Shown here: positions 43,152 to 50,674 of the stretch, piece by piece
Layout of the letters: every line of letters begins with the position of its first letter
Numbering within the stretch: the first letter of the stretch is position 1
Source: Cristatella mucedo
Taxonomy: Eukaryota > Bryozoa > Phylactolaemata > Cristatellidae
Reading direction: 5' to 3'
DNA length: 64,000 nucleotides
Assembly: GCA_009760855.2 (NCBI GenBank)
Contig: WPIO01000030.1
Coordinates: 3,488,001 to 3,552,000, forward strand
Made by a program: the position numbers and the translations under genes
The notes under the pieces: model-generated
What the model saw: only the letters and a program-made list of their open reading frames with translations
Told to the model about the DNA's origin: nothing
Databases searched by the model: none

Positions 43152-45984
43152 GTATTGTGTGTATGCGTGTATAGGTAGGTATCCGGCTTGTTGCAAGTGG
43201 GAAAATTACTTGCTCTTGCTTTGTTATGCGCCGCCGGTCACTTTGCATGATGCGCCATGTGTCGCAGATGCTCGTCTCTATGCTTATAAGCATGCATGTG
43301 CTTTTATCTTAGAACAGAGGCAGCCAAGCTCTGGGTGTATGCACGACAGCTGAGCGAGCTCGAAGCTGAGAAGCACGAGCTGCTTCGGCGTATTGTCGTC
43401 ACCCTGCTGTGGTTTTCCACCTCGTTGCTGCTTGCCATATTCACACCGAACATTGCCATCGTCATCAATGTCTGTGGAGGACTGGCATCAGCGTTTATTC
43501 TCATCTTTCCGGGTAAATTTGTGAGGTTTATATTTCATTTACTTTTGTTTATTTCTCTCTGATCTTAATTCTGAGGAATTATTTAGAATTCACCGGGCAT
43601 ACGGTTCCACCACAATGGAAATTACGTGTTTATCAAATTACATATATCAAGTGTAGAAATATTGCAGGCACCTCGGGCATTTTTCCATATCACCTTAGGT
43701 AGATTGCAGGCAAGGAGTCGAGTTGAAGACATAGAGACACGTAGGGTAGCGAAAGCAATCCTGCTTGTAGGATCTGTAAATCTGGATTGCTATTGTAATG
43801 AAATGTTGTAATGTTGTAATGAAATGTATATCCGTCTGTAACTCCACAAAGCCTATGTAGATGTTACACATGAGAGTCTTGTATGGAACACGCACAGCCT
43901 AAGCAGCTTTCGGTATGCATTCGGTAGCCAACAGGCCAACAGACTGGTGCAACATAGAGAAAGTGAGGAACATAGCTGAGTTAGGAGAACAGTTGAGGTA
44001 GTGAGTCGCATGGAAGTAGCAGCTCGGGACGGGCAAACAAAATTTGCTATATTACACAGCAGGAGAGTAGTTGTCATTGCCTAAGGATTGTGGAAGTGAG
44101 TTTCACAGTCTAGGACCTGCAGAGCAAATGCTTCTGCCACCAGCGGTCTTAAAGCAGAGGAATGGAGCAGCTAATGTATTGTCCCGAGGGCACAAAGAGG
44201 CTGAAAGTGGTGCTGCAGTTCAGCTAGGTATGACGGAGCCAAACTGTGGCGGCCCTTGGGTCAGCCTAAGAACTTTGCTCTGTATCCATAGACCAACCTG
44301 TAGCCATCCAAATTCTTCCAGCAAAGGAGGCACATGGTCAAACCTCTGGGGTTTATAAACTAGCCTTACAGCCATATTCATCGCCAGCTGCAGTGACCCA
44401 GTGCCCTTTTTCGGTAGCCCAGCCAGAGGTAAATTGCAATAATCTAGCCGAAAAAGAACTAATGAGCTAGTTAAATGGTTTTTGCAAGCAACAATGGAAG
44501 ACAGTTCCTAATCTTTGATTGGCATCTAACGTGATGGCTAATTGTGGAAACAGCCTTCTTAATGAAGCTTTTAAAACTTAGGCAGCTATCAAAGACGACT
44601 CCTTAATTCCAAGCACAAGGTGATAGTCGCACAACAGCATTACCTATAAGAAGATCCACTGTTGCTGCTGCAACTTCTGCAGGAAATGATCAACCGTTGT
44701 TACTGATGAGGTTGGTCAATAGCTTCAAGCTAGCTGCATTGTCTTCGAGTGTCAATTGATGGACATAGATAGGACTGCAAGAAGTGAAGTGCTCAACTGC
44801 AGCTTGACCTGCTAATTTATTAATTGTTTAGTTTGGTACATTCTAATATTTTTTTTATCAAATCTGGTTTACAAAGGCGTTTGCTGTCATGCATGAGAAG
44901 TTGAGAACGGTACTATTTTAGTATGGCTGTTTAAAGATATCTGGATTTCAAAGGCCACTGAATAGCATGCAAATATTTGTAAAATTATAGCTTGTCAGGA
45001 GTAAGTAACACCAAATATTTTTTTTCTCGCATCTCATCTAGTAATTAAAACTGTAAAATCGAGCGTCTCTCCGTGTAATTTCATGTTTTTACACTAAGTC
45101 AATCATGAAAAGCCTGGCCATTAGACATTTTGCAGCATCTAAAGCTCACTGTTCGTTCCACTAATTTTACGTATTTTATGTAAAGATATCCACAGCGTGA
45201 GAGTGCAAGTTAGGTCATTTCACTATATTCTAGCATAGGGCAATTAGTCAATACTAATTATTCCCATAAAGGAGGCTCAATCGCATTAGTCAAATACGGC
45301 ATCAGAGTCTCTACAGTATTAGAAGTTTGTTTTTCTATGTAGTTTACTGAGACCGTGTTTCCATGTTACTAAACATACTTTTTGCTGTAATTTGTATACC
45401 TATAATTTGTGTTATGCTTAAACTATTATGCTTGTGTGCCTAGTGATTACACGTGCGAATGCTCTTGGCATGTTAGTTGGATGTGCGACCGCAGCTTTCG
45501 GTACCGGTTTTGCAGAGTCTGAATTGCTATGTGGTTGCTGAGTAGCTTCGGTCACTTTTTTGGCGATTATTAAAGACTGAAAGGAAATGTGGCTTGTGCT
45601 ATAGAATACTGCAATTATCTATTTATTACTACTAGTTGCATAAACATCTTGAAATGCACGAGTTTTCGCACCTTATTAGTGAATCAGCTCGAGCCTCTTT
45701 GCTTAGCAGCTCAGGGTGAAGACTCTGTGTTCGTGGTTTTGTTTTCATTGTTTTTTGTAAGGCTGTAGATGTTTCATTTCTGGTCGCTTGTTTTTTTAGG
45801 CATGTGCCTTCTCATGATCGCCACGAACTACGTGAATGATTCTTTACTTAAGAAAAGGCTGCTGACCTGTATTGCAGTCTTCTTCATTGTCTTTGGTACC
45901 TTTATATTTGGCTTAGTGGTGACACAGGCTATTGTGAACGATGTCAAATCTAAGAGTACAAGCCATGACGATGCAGTCTGCTAG
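32198..45984 (+). CDS. SLC38A7: SLC38A7-like (SNAT7) amino acid transporter, complete nine-exon gene
   Basis: join(32198..32282, 34425..34561, 36792..36990, 39600..39735, 40036..40128, 42080..42137, 42799..43058, 43313..43512, 45800..45984), 1353 bases, 450 residues; all introns are GT-AG and phases join without a break. Human SNAT7 is 462 residues, so length fits. Motifs: NAALGAGLLEFP in TM1 (residues 46-57), LAYCS, FGTCVTFLIIIGDQ (about 124-137), PDQFMDVFAVVPSI then CHVS (237-240), FGFYAFGDKVDPD (277-289), TYPILCFCGR (314-323), CGGLASAFILIFPG, and a last membrane segment near the C-terminus. About eleven hydrophobic segments. Known: SNAT7 is a lysosomal glutamine/asparagine exporter of the SLC38/AAAP family. 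The start is supported by an in-frame TAA at 32192-32194. SLC38A8 is the main alternative. Introns hold LINE and SINE debris; coding sequence is intact. Confidence 0.92.
32480..32625 (-). mobile_element. LINE A 3' UTR/C-terminal fragment in intron 1
   Basis: The reverse complement contains the GTCCTTGTGTGCATATGCG and GATTTCACGACATCCCCTGA words of the LINE A 3' region. Antisense to the host gene. The remainder, 32283-32479 and 32626-33301, is not recognised. Confidence 0.65.
33312..33451 (-). mobile_element. SINE S1 copy in SLC38A7-like intron 1, with 10-base target duplication
   Basis: CCGGTACTAT occurs at 33302-33311 and 33452-33461, exactly bracketing a 140-base minus-strand SINE: LINE A-like hairpin arm (AGAACTTAATCT), B-box-like GGGCTCGAGCC, and an A box ending in GCTGGTTTGGTCCAGCGG on the reverse strand. 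The intact duplication suggests a relatively young insertion. Confidence 0.9.
33470..34424. other. SLC38A7-like intron 1, right part: nothing recognised
   Basis: Unique-looking sequence up to the acceptor TTCTTTCAG at 34416-34424. Confidence 0.5.
34425..34561 (+). CDS. SLC38A7: SLC38A7-like exon 2 (TM1)
   Basis: Completes Gly29 and encodes residues 30-74, including WYAATFMVINAALGAGLLEF and PYAVNVAGG. TM1 with NAALGAG is the substrate/sodium-site helix in the SLC38 fold. Phase 0 donor GCG|GTGAGC. Confidence 0.93.
34672..36130 (+). mobile_element. LINE A copy in SLC38A7-like intron 2, sense orientation
   Basis: Heavily mutated: ITNIINVSSASGFVPGPISK, then ESALLRVYNDFLRN, LLVLFDLLAALESIDK (motif A Asp retained, AFD lost), WFRFYLNGRLQRIDVNG and KLPKGSVLG. 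The ADD block is destroyed. C-terminal domain words run to about 36100. No hairpin or tail. Confidence 0.85.
36140..36200 (-). mobile_element. LINE B 3'-tail fragment in intron 2
   Basis: GTAATGTAATGTATATCCGT followed by GTAAAGCCACAAAGCC is the reverse complement of the LINE B 3' end seen at 43810-43860 and 55930-55975. Confidence 0.6.
36792..36990 (+). CDS. SLC38A7: SLC38A7-like exon 3
   Basis: Residues 75-140 plus one base. Starts GLVVCVATSLMLLAYCSEFN and ends FLIIIGDQLGQ. Acceptor TTCTCCCAG, donor CAAT|GTAAGT. The GDQ after the FGTC helix is a strong SNAT7 signature. Confidence 0.95.
37200..38625 (+). mobile_element. LINE A copy in intron 3, interrupted by SINE S1
   Basis: Preceded by an AAT repeat at 37195-37216. 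Contains degenerate linker, RT and C-terminal words (GIGNVCVKRCLRLVQNTAA-like near 38330), the 3' UTR (TGCTGACACTGTGCATGC) and hairpin with an ATTATTATC tail near 38550-38620. SINE S1 sits at 37945-38080. Confidence 0.8.
37945..38080 (-). mobile_element. SINE S1 copy nested in LINE A, intron 3
   Basis: Same structure as the 33312 copy: GCGCCCAAGAGAACTTAATC hairpin end, GGGCTCGAGCCC B box, and ACCACTAGACCAAACCAGC, the reverse complement of the A-box head. About 20 bases of LINE appear lost at the junction. Confidence 0.88.
38630..39080 (+). mobile_element. Second LINE A C-terminal/3' fragment, intron 3
   Basis: Weak matches to the LPVKQ..DFKVLSLTF region (TCCAAGTTAAAGTTCTGTCA), FGDRAFGSYAL block and ATGCGTTTAGTGTCTAGAAA, a decayed hairpin arm. 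Confidence 0.65.
39374..39458. repeat. (CT)n microsatellite in intron 3
   Basis: About 42 CT units preceded by 300 bases of T/CT-rich sequence. It lies 140 bases before the exon 4 acceptor on the sense strand. Confidence 0.96.
39600..39735 (+). CDS. SLC38A7: SLC38A7-like exon 4
   Basis: Completes Phe141 and encodes residues 142-185 (FVFVYGDDYCQHWYMSRAF, then SSVVIILPLCFPRRIDFLKY) plus two bases. Acceptor GGGTTGCAG, donor GAG|GTCAGT. The exofacial loop followed by LPLxxPRxIxFxKY is typical of SNAT7. Confidence 0.93.
40036..40128 (+). CDS. SLC38A7: SLC38A7-like exon 5
   Basis: Completes Ser186, encodes 187-216 (FLGVLAVMYVVGLITAKYF, IGPNNPGHIKT) plus two bases of Arg217. Acceptor TTCTGTAG, donor CG|GTAAGC. 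The preceding intron is only 300 bases. Confidence 0.94.
40230..41975 (-). mobile_element. LINE A copy in intron 5, antisense
   Basis: Reverse-strand order from 41975 to 40230: linker (SVTD-ish), FLTQSKKLLTHLDIIPAVLL, NFINISLPSGLVPAHFETAV, the CLRQQSIGVTG block (LQWF..IDVNG equivalent), an ADD-region relic near 40985, and C-terminal words to 40340. Frameshifted throughout. It fills most of intron 5. Confidence 0.8.
42080..42137 (+). CDS. SLC38A7: SLC38A7-like exon 6 (58 bases)
   Basis: Too short to stand out as an open frame; found by phase and homology. Completes Arg217 and encodes PDQFMDVFAVVPSIFFSYQ (218-236), corresponding to PxSWMxVFxAxPxIxFGFQ in vertebrate SNAT7. Acceptor TTTTGTAG, donor CAG|GTATGG, phase 0 out. 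Confidence 0.92.
42536..42615. repeat. (CA)n microsatellite, interrupted
   Basis: CA-rich tract with AAAC and ATAC interruptions in intron 6. Confidence 0.9.
42799..43058 (+). CDS. SLC38A7: SLC38A7-like exon 7
   Basis: Residues 237-322 plus two bases. CHVSIVPIYSCLKDRNLKNF, a hydrophobic helix, FGFYAFGDKVDPDILKSY, then DVVIAVFMIAAKTYSTYPIL and CFCG. Acceptor TTTTGCAG, donor CAG|GTATGC. The exon contains the scaffold helix with FGFxxFGxxVDPD, diagnostic of SNAT7/8. Confidence 0.96.
43105..43158. repeat. (TG)n microsatellite in intron 7
   Basis: About 18 TG units followed by TGTA/TG variants, in a 254-base intron. Confidence 0.93.
43313..43512 (+). CDS. SLC38A7: SLC38A7-like exon 8
   Basis: Completes Arg323, encodes 324-389 and the first base of Gly390. 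A charged linker (TEAAKLWVYARQLSELEAEK) is followed by two helices ending in CGGLASAFILIFP. Acceptor TTTTATCTTAG, donor CGG|GTAAAT. Confidence 0.94.
43795..44690 (-). mobile_element. LINE B copy in intron 8, antisense
   Basis: Reverse strand: C-terminal words for WIQSKVLRLTQGPPQFGSVI and ALQVLDCETHFHNP-like, then TAGGCTTTGTGGAGTTACAG and a CATTTCATTACAA-type tail at the left end (43795-43830). Upstream it reaches the LLIGNAVVR region near 44640. Many frameshifts. Confidence 0.8.
44691..45799. other. Right part of intron 8: AT-rich, nothing recognised
   Basis: No repeat or coding similarity was recognised. The acceptor is TTGTTTTTTTAG at 45788-45799. Confidence 0.5.
45800..45984 (+). CDS. SLC38A7: SLC38A7-like exon 9 with stop codon
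   Basis: Completes Gly390 and encodes 391-450, including MCLLMIATNYVNDSLLKKRL and the last helix AVFFIVFGTFIFGLVVTQA, then a polar tail KSKSTSHDDAVC and TAG at 45982-45984. Confidence 0.92.
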
Positions 45985-46850
45985 AGTTTGAAGTATTTCT
46001 GAGAAGTTTGTACTATTACTACTACCAATTAACTTCCTTCATGCCGCCATTTGTCGAAATAGCTCAGTTTATTGGATGTACCGAGGGTTTACTAAGGTAG
46101 ACGCTGGCAGCTACACCATTGATTTGAACGCGAGATGCTTGGACTGATGCCATCTTCTTAGTTTTATTCTGCCGAGATAGTCTCCATGAGGTTACTGCTA
46201 CCATTATTTCTGTCCCGGTGCCTTGTACAGTCACCCATCGGAGCACCGTTTGCAAGTACCAACAGGCCAACTTCATGGTGTCCTAAGAATAGGCTTTACT
46301 GACACGGAGTTAATTTAGAGCCTAGCTGCACGAGCAGCACGTGGCTTTTTGCACTGCAGCCTGCTCACTGTGCCCTTGTCCAGGGTATTTCAGTAGGAAG
46401 CATGCAGCTGAAAGCTGTGCAGAGTAGCACTGTTTGATGGACTTCGACTGAACACCTGCTAGCTGCTTGCGGGATCCTTCAGCCAATGCTAGTGGAAAGC
46501 TGGCGTCGGAGGACACTGCTAGCACAGGCATTATTATTGCATTCAGCCTGAGCACCAAGTCATACCAGGTCAGGACTGGACTGACTGGAGTTATTGTTCG
46601 TTTGCTATATCCACTTGTTCTTGTGGCAATTACTACAGCTGTAACTGTGGCCCTACTATTTGTCAGTAGGTTCTTTGTAGCAAATGCTGCAGCAGCATGG
46701 CTTTACACGACAGAACCGTTATGCAGGCCTTTTATGTGGAATAACGTGCTACTGTTGTCGCAATGCTGAAGTGGTTGAAAAAGCTGCTGCCAGTGCCTTT
46801 TGATTCTATTAATTCCTCTTATTTTTTTTAAATAAAAGCATCTGATGAAA
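45985..46850 (+). other. SLC38A7-like 3' UTR (predicted)
   Basis: No repeat was recognised between the stop codon and the poly(A) signal. An open frame at 46467-46769 has a hydrophobic stretch but no family resemblance and is treated as chance. Confidence 0.55.
46831..46836 (+). terminator. Canonical poly(A) signal AATAAA
   Basis: AATAAA preceded by a T-run, about 850 bases after the stop codon; a TTTGTTTATTG stretch follows within 30 bases, as a downstream element could. Confidence 0.6.
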
Positions 46851-47039
46851 GAACTTTGTTTATTGAGGAGTTTACGTTAAGCATCAAACCCTAGAGATAA
46901 GTGGACATGTAAAGGCATGATTGCCTGCCTTACGGTTCGCCATAATTTTTCTGGAGTCATTGTTGCTGACCCTGTTTTAGTCAGATTTTTCAGCATGACC
47001 AAGAAGCAGTTCAACTGACTCTAATATTTTTTTATTACA

Positions 47040-47862
47040 ATTGGCATCGAACGCAGACCTAACACTAAGTTGAGCTTGCTTTGAGGGTCCAACGAGTATC
47101 TTGCGATACGCTGCTTGACTAACAGCCAGTGGAAGTCGGCAAAAAGTGGTGTGATCTGGGAACCGCGACGCTCACGACAGACAAGACTAACTGCATAGTT
47201 GTGCACCAACTGTAAGCGCCTGATTGCACAGGCCAGTAGACCAGCAAGCACTGAGTTGCAGAATTCGAGACGGGATGTTATAAATGCACGGCCGAATTAA
47301 GATGTAGTATCCCTGTCTAATCAAGCCCGAATTTCAGCAATGTTATGTAGCTGAGAGTAGGCAGACTCGACTGTGGAGCTGATGTTATCGTCTAATGAAA
47401 GGTGACTTTGGAACATAACACCTAGATTCTGTGCAGATTCAACAGGAGATATTCTGGGGAAGCCGATTTTAAGCGTTAGGTTTTTTAATTTCTGAATCAC
47501 ACTTGGTTTGCCTATAACTAGTAGGTTAGTTTTGCCATCATTCAATTTAAGAAAGTTGGCTGCCACCCATATACGAATGTCATCAATGCACGTAGCAAGG
47601 GTGAGTAGAGAAACTGATGTGGTTGAGGGCTGGGAGAGATCTAGGCAAAGTAAAACTGAGTGTCAGCTGCATAGAAGTGAAAGCCTAGATTGTGCATGGA
47701 GATCACATCGGCAAGAGGGAAAGTATAAACTGAAAAGAAGCAGACCAAGCACAGAGCCACGAGGTACCCCATACTTTAGTGGTCCCTCGGATGACCGCTG
47801 CCGAAAGATCAAGCAAAACAAGCAGAGAGATTATACACAAGTGCTCTATTCCGCACGTTGAC
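47040..47862 (-). mobile_element. LINE A fragment, RT end and C-terminal domain
   Basis: Reverse strand 47566-47321: MAANFLKLNDGKTNLLVIGK, then SAQNLGVMFQSHLSLDDNIS. Next, across a frame change, LLACAIRRLQLVHNYAVSLVC and LFADFHWLLVKQRI. The upstream part to 47862 includes FHFYAADTQF (decayed YADD) and LKYGVPRGSVLGL-like words. No tail at its left end. Confidence 0.88.
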
Positions 47863-47864
47863 GA

Positions 47865-47995
47865 CGAAAATGTGACCACTAACTACATGGCCATGCGCTT
47901 CTTTTACCGCACATCTAAAGTATCTAGAAAGAGATTAGGTTCGCTGAGGGTATGCTATACAAATAAACTATTACTATTATGACTATTGTTATTAA
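47865..47995 (+). mobile_element. LINE A 3' tail, opposite strand to the preceding fragment
   Basis: TCTAGAAAGAGATTAGGTTC and GCTGAGGGTATGCTATACAA are a decayed hairpin, ending in ATTACTATTATGACTATTG, a degenerate ATT tail. With the minus-strand fragment at its left it forms a tail-to-head inverted pair, typical of a twin-primed (5'-inverted) LINE insertion. Confidence 0.75.
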
Positions 47996-49370
47996 AGACA
48001 CTTTATGTGGCGCCAATTCAGCCTTTTAATTCCATGCAGGTCTCACGGGGGATTATCCTCCGATTAAGGAATTGCTAGAGAATTTATCCGCTCTGACCGC
48101 GAAGACCAGCGAGTGCTTACCGCAGACCTCTTAAAGATGCTAATATTAAGCCCGGATGTTCCTGGTTGCTCTAGCATGGGACCGCTGTGGGCGACATGAG
48201 CGGTATTTCTATTGAGCCTTTAACCACTCTATCCCCCCCCCCCCCGGTGGTGGAAGACACGAGCACCTAAGGACCACCTCCAAGGACACCCTAAGGACCA
48301 CCTCCAAGGATACACGACCACCTCCAAGGAGGCGAGGCCTCCTTGGAGGATGGTCACTTTGTACGTAAGTGGGCTGTCTGGCTAACGAACCAGTGGAGTA
48401 CAGTTCAATATAAATTGCACGGCGGCTCCATCTTCGGTGCCGCAGAGCGTCAAGGCGCTTCTTTAGATGCGAGAGCTTTTTTTTAGATGCTATAATAGTC
48501 CTAAAATAAATCTAAATAAAAATAACATATGTTTTATATTTAATAAAGAATAAATGGTACTATTATTGTTTATATTTAATAATGATACATATTTGGTATA
48601 GATGTTACCCGAGCGGGACGACTTCCGCGTGGGCGTTCAGTGTCGGTTTCCAGAGCTATTATTTTAAGAGGTGGTTCTCAGTAGTCAACTTTTAACAAGG
48701 CCTGGAGAGCGGCGAGCCCATTGCGCGCAGCATCAGGCTACTCCATCCAAATAGAGGTACGAGTTTCATTTCTTTATGTCCAAAGTGGTTTCCATGTGGC
48801 GCGCTTTCGGCACGGAGCTATAAGTATTCCAAATGTTTCGTAAGCCAAGCTGATAGCTATCGTGAATTGTTAAAATGACATTAGAGTTAACATAACTAGT
48901 TATTGGAGGGGCTAAAGAGCTTTTTTAAGTGTTATTTTTTTGATGAATACGGAGCCGGTAGGTCAAAGGTCAAAAGGTCCGGTAGGTCAAAGGCAGCCAG
49001 ACTTGCAGAGGTGGCGTCGGAGTAAGGTCGATTATTATAGGCCGAATATCATGCTGCTGTCACTGGAGTTATTTCGCAGTTCACGAATTATGAGCCTGAG
49101 GACCCCCAGTAAAGACCGCCCGTGTCGCAGACAGACGCATTCATATCTGCGATACTGTTTAAGAAAAAGGGTAATCTAAGCACTGGGTTAGATAATACTC
49201 TTTATAAAAAGAGGATCGACCCATTATTGATTTGTACTTGTACAGTTTCAAAACACGTAGGATCCGTAAGAAATACATATAGGCTTTGAGGAGTAGATAG
49301 GTGCATAGTTTCACTTTAATATGTCATCAAATCAGGGAACGTCATGATGACAGTTGATAGATAGCTTACG
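47996..49370. other. Mostly unrecognised sequence
   Basis: Contains a C-run near 48234-48245 and the tandem/hairpin structure at 48269-48355. The AT-rich stretch 48490-48600 has AATAAA words but no gene to which they can be assigned. The frame at 48940-49179 includes a short GGTCAAAGG duplication and no domain. Confidence 0.4.
48269..48355. repeat. Three GACCACCTCCAAGGA units ending in a strong hairpin
   Basis: GACCACCTCCAAGGA is repeated at about 48272, 48296 and 48316. The last copy continues into an inverted repeat: GACCACCTCCAAGGAGGC (48316-48333), a GAG loop, then GCCTCCTTGGAGGATGGTC (48337-48355). Confidence 0.85.
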
Positions 49371-49374
49371 GCCT

Positions 49375-49495
49375 ATGTTTATCAAGCTTGATATTACTTA
49401 CCGTTCAGTCGCATTACATTTTGCAGCAAATGTAAAGCACCTAGAGAGAGATTGAGTTCTCTGAGGGCACTTTATCAAGTGCATTCTTATATACG
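49375..49495 (+). mobile_element. LINE A 3' tail, extremely 5'-truncated
   Basis: TTTATCAAGCTTGATATTAC, then AAATGTAAAGCACCTAGAGA...GAGGGCACTTTATCAAGTG. Both GCGC arms have become GCAC, as expected for CpG decay. No coding part. Confidence 0.85.
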
Positions 49496-49666
49496 AACCT
49501 AAGGCATTGTCTCAAAGTAATGTGGAGCTAAAGGCAGTGCTAAATGACCAGAGTAGCCGGTGATTTGCGGTGACACTGACTTAATAGTGGCTTACGGTCA
49601 CGTGCATGGCATACGGTTGTATGCAGGTGCTGTGATTGACATGTTTAAAAGTGGTCTCCTTTATGC

Positions 49667-49701
<35 letters not shown>
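49667..49701. repeat. (AT)n microsatellite
   Basis: About 17 AT units. Confidence 0.9.
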
Positions 49702-49704
<3 letters not shown>

Positions 49705-50540
49705 ATATTATTGAGGTTAATGTAAGATGTGACTGTGTTCCATTACCACGTGCCTATCGGTACGACTCACGATTTTTAATGCGATTCGTTTAAGGTAATT
49801 TCAAATGCTAAGTTTTCCATAGCATGGATATCGTGGAGGTAAGTTTGAGCACTTACGATTGTGCGAATGAAAAAGTCCAGATTCCTTACAGAATTTTTAA
49901 GTATCTCATATTTAATATGTGGGAAATAATTAATAGTTTCTTATTTTAAGGCAAAACATCCATTGCAGTGCTTCGGGGAAACTGTAATATCTGTTCACTT
50001 TACTTAATGATTCAAAATTAGTATGACGTTAAAATTTGTAAGTTTATAATAATAAGACTGGGCGAAATTTGACTGCTTTTCAAAAATTTCTAATATATAG
50101 GTAAAACATGACAAGACACATAGATCAAGTGTTCGCTCTCGGGCTTGACCGCTGGAAGACATCGTATCACCGCTGGAAGACATCGTATCAAACTCTTTTT
50201 AAGTCAACACAAGATACATGATGATCTTGTTATTTTGGCTTGGTAACTGGACGACGAAAGGTCGACAGTTAGCATTGTGCAATATTCGCGGTGGGTGGGG
50301 GAGGGACAAATGACACTAGCTGCAGAGAGCTGCTGTCCTCGATGCCCCGGACGACGACTCTCACCTTGCACTTAAAACTTGGATAGCATCGCATAGAAGA
50401 AAAGTATGTTACGAGGGAAAGCAGAGCCCCGGCTTTTTGTGCTAACCTGTGCATGATTCATGTATAATTCATGCATGATTCATGCATGTGCGTTGATGGC
50501 TAGTGGTCCTACCAACCGGTGGCTCTGGCTTGGTGTCGGT
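49702..50540. other. Nothing recognised
   Basis: AT-rich. A tandem direct repeat ACCGCTGGAAGACATCGTATC occurs twice at about 50149-50190 (20 to 21 bases per unit), and CATGATTCATG words repeat near 50450-50490. Confidence 0.45.
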
Positions 50541-50554
50541 CGGCCAATTTACTT

Positions 50555-50674
50555 AAACTAAACAACAAAACCGAACTATTACGCATAAAATATCCTAAGC
50601 AATCAGCTGGAATAGAAGACTTTGTGGCCTTGCAGTTGGTTGTTATGCTGACCCACAAGGCCCGCCGCCGGCTT
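50555..50674 (+). mobile_element. LINE B fragment with internal deletion
   Basis: NLLKLNNKTELLRIKYPKQS and AGIEDFVALQL match [19 protein letters not shown]...GLKGFALL of the first LINE B copy. It then jumps to CTGACCCACAAGGCCCGCC, the LTYKARHG block, and is cut by the LINE A tail. Confidence 0.75.

Noticed and set aside
46467-46769. 100-codon frame with a hydrophobic segment after the SLC38A7-like gene
   Set aside because: Lies before the poly(A) signal in the predicted 3' UTR, has no splice partner and no recognised family, and overlaps a minus-strand frame.
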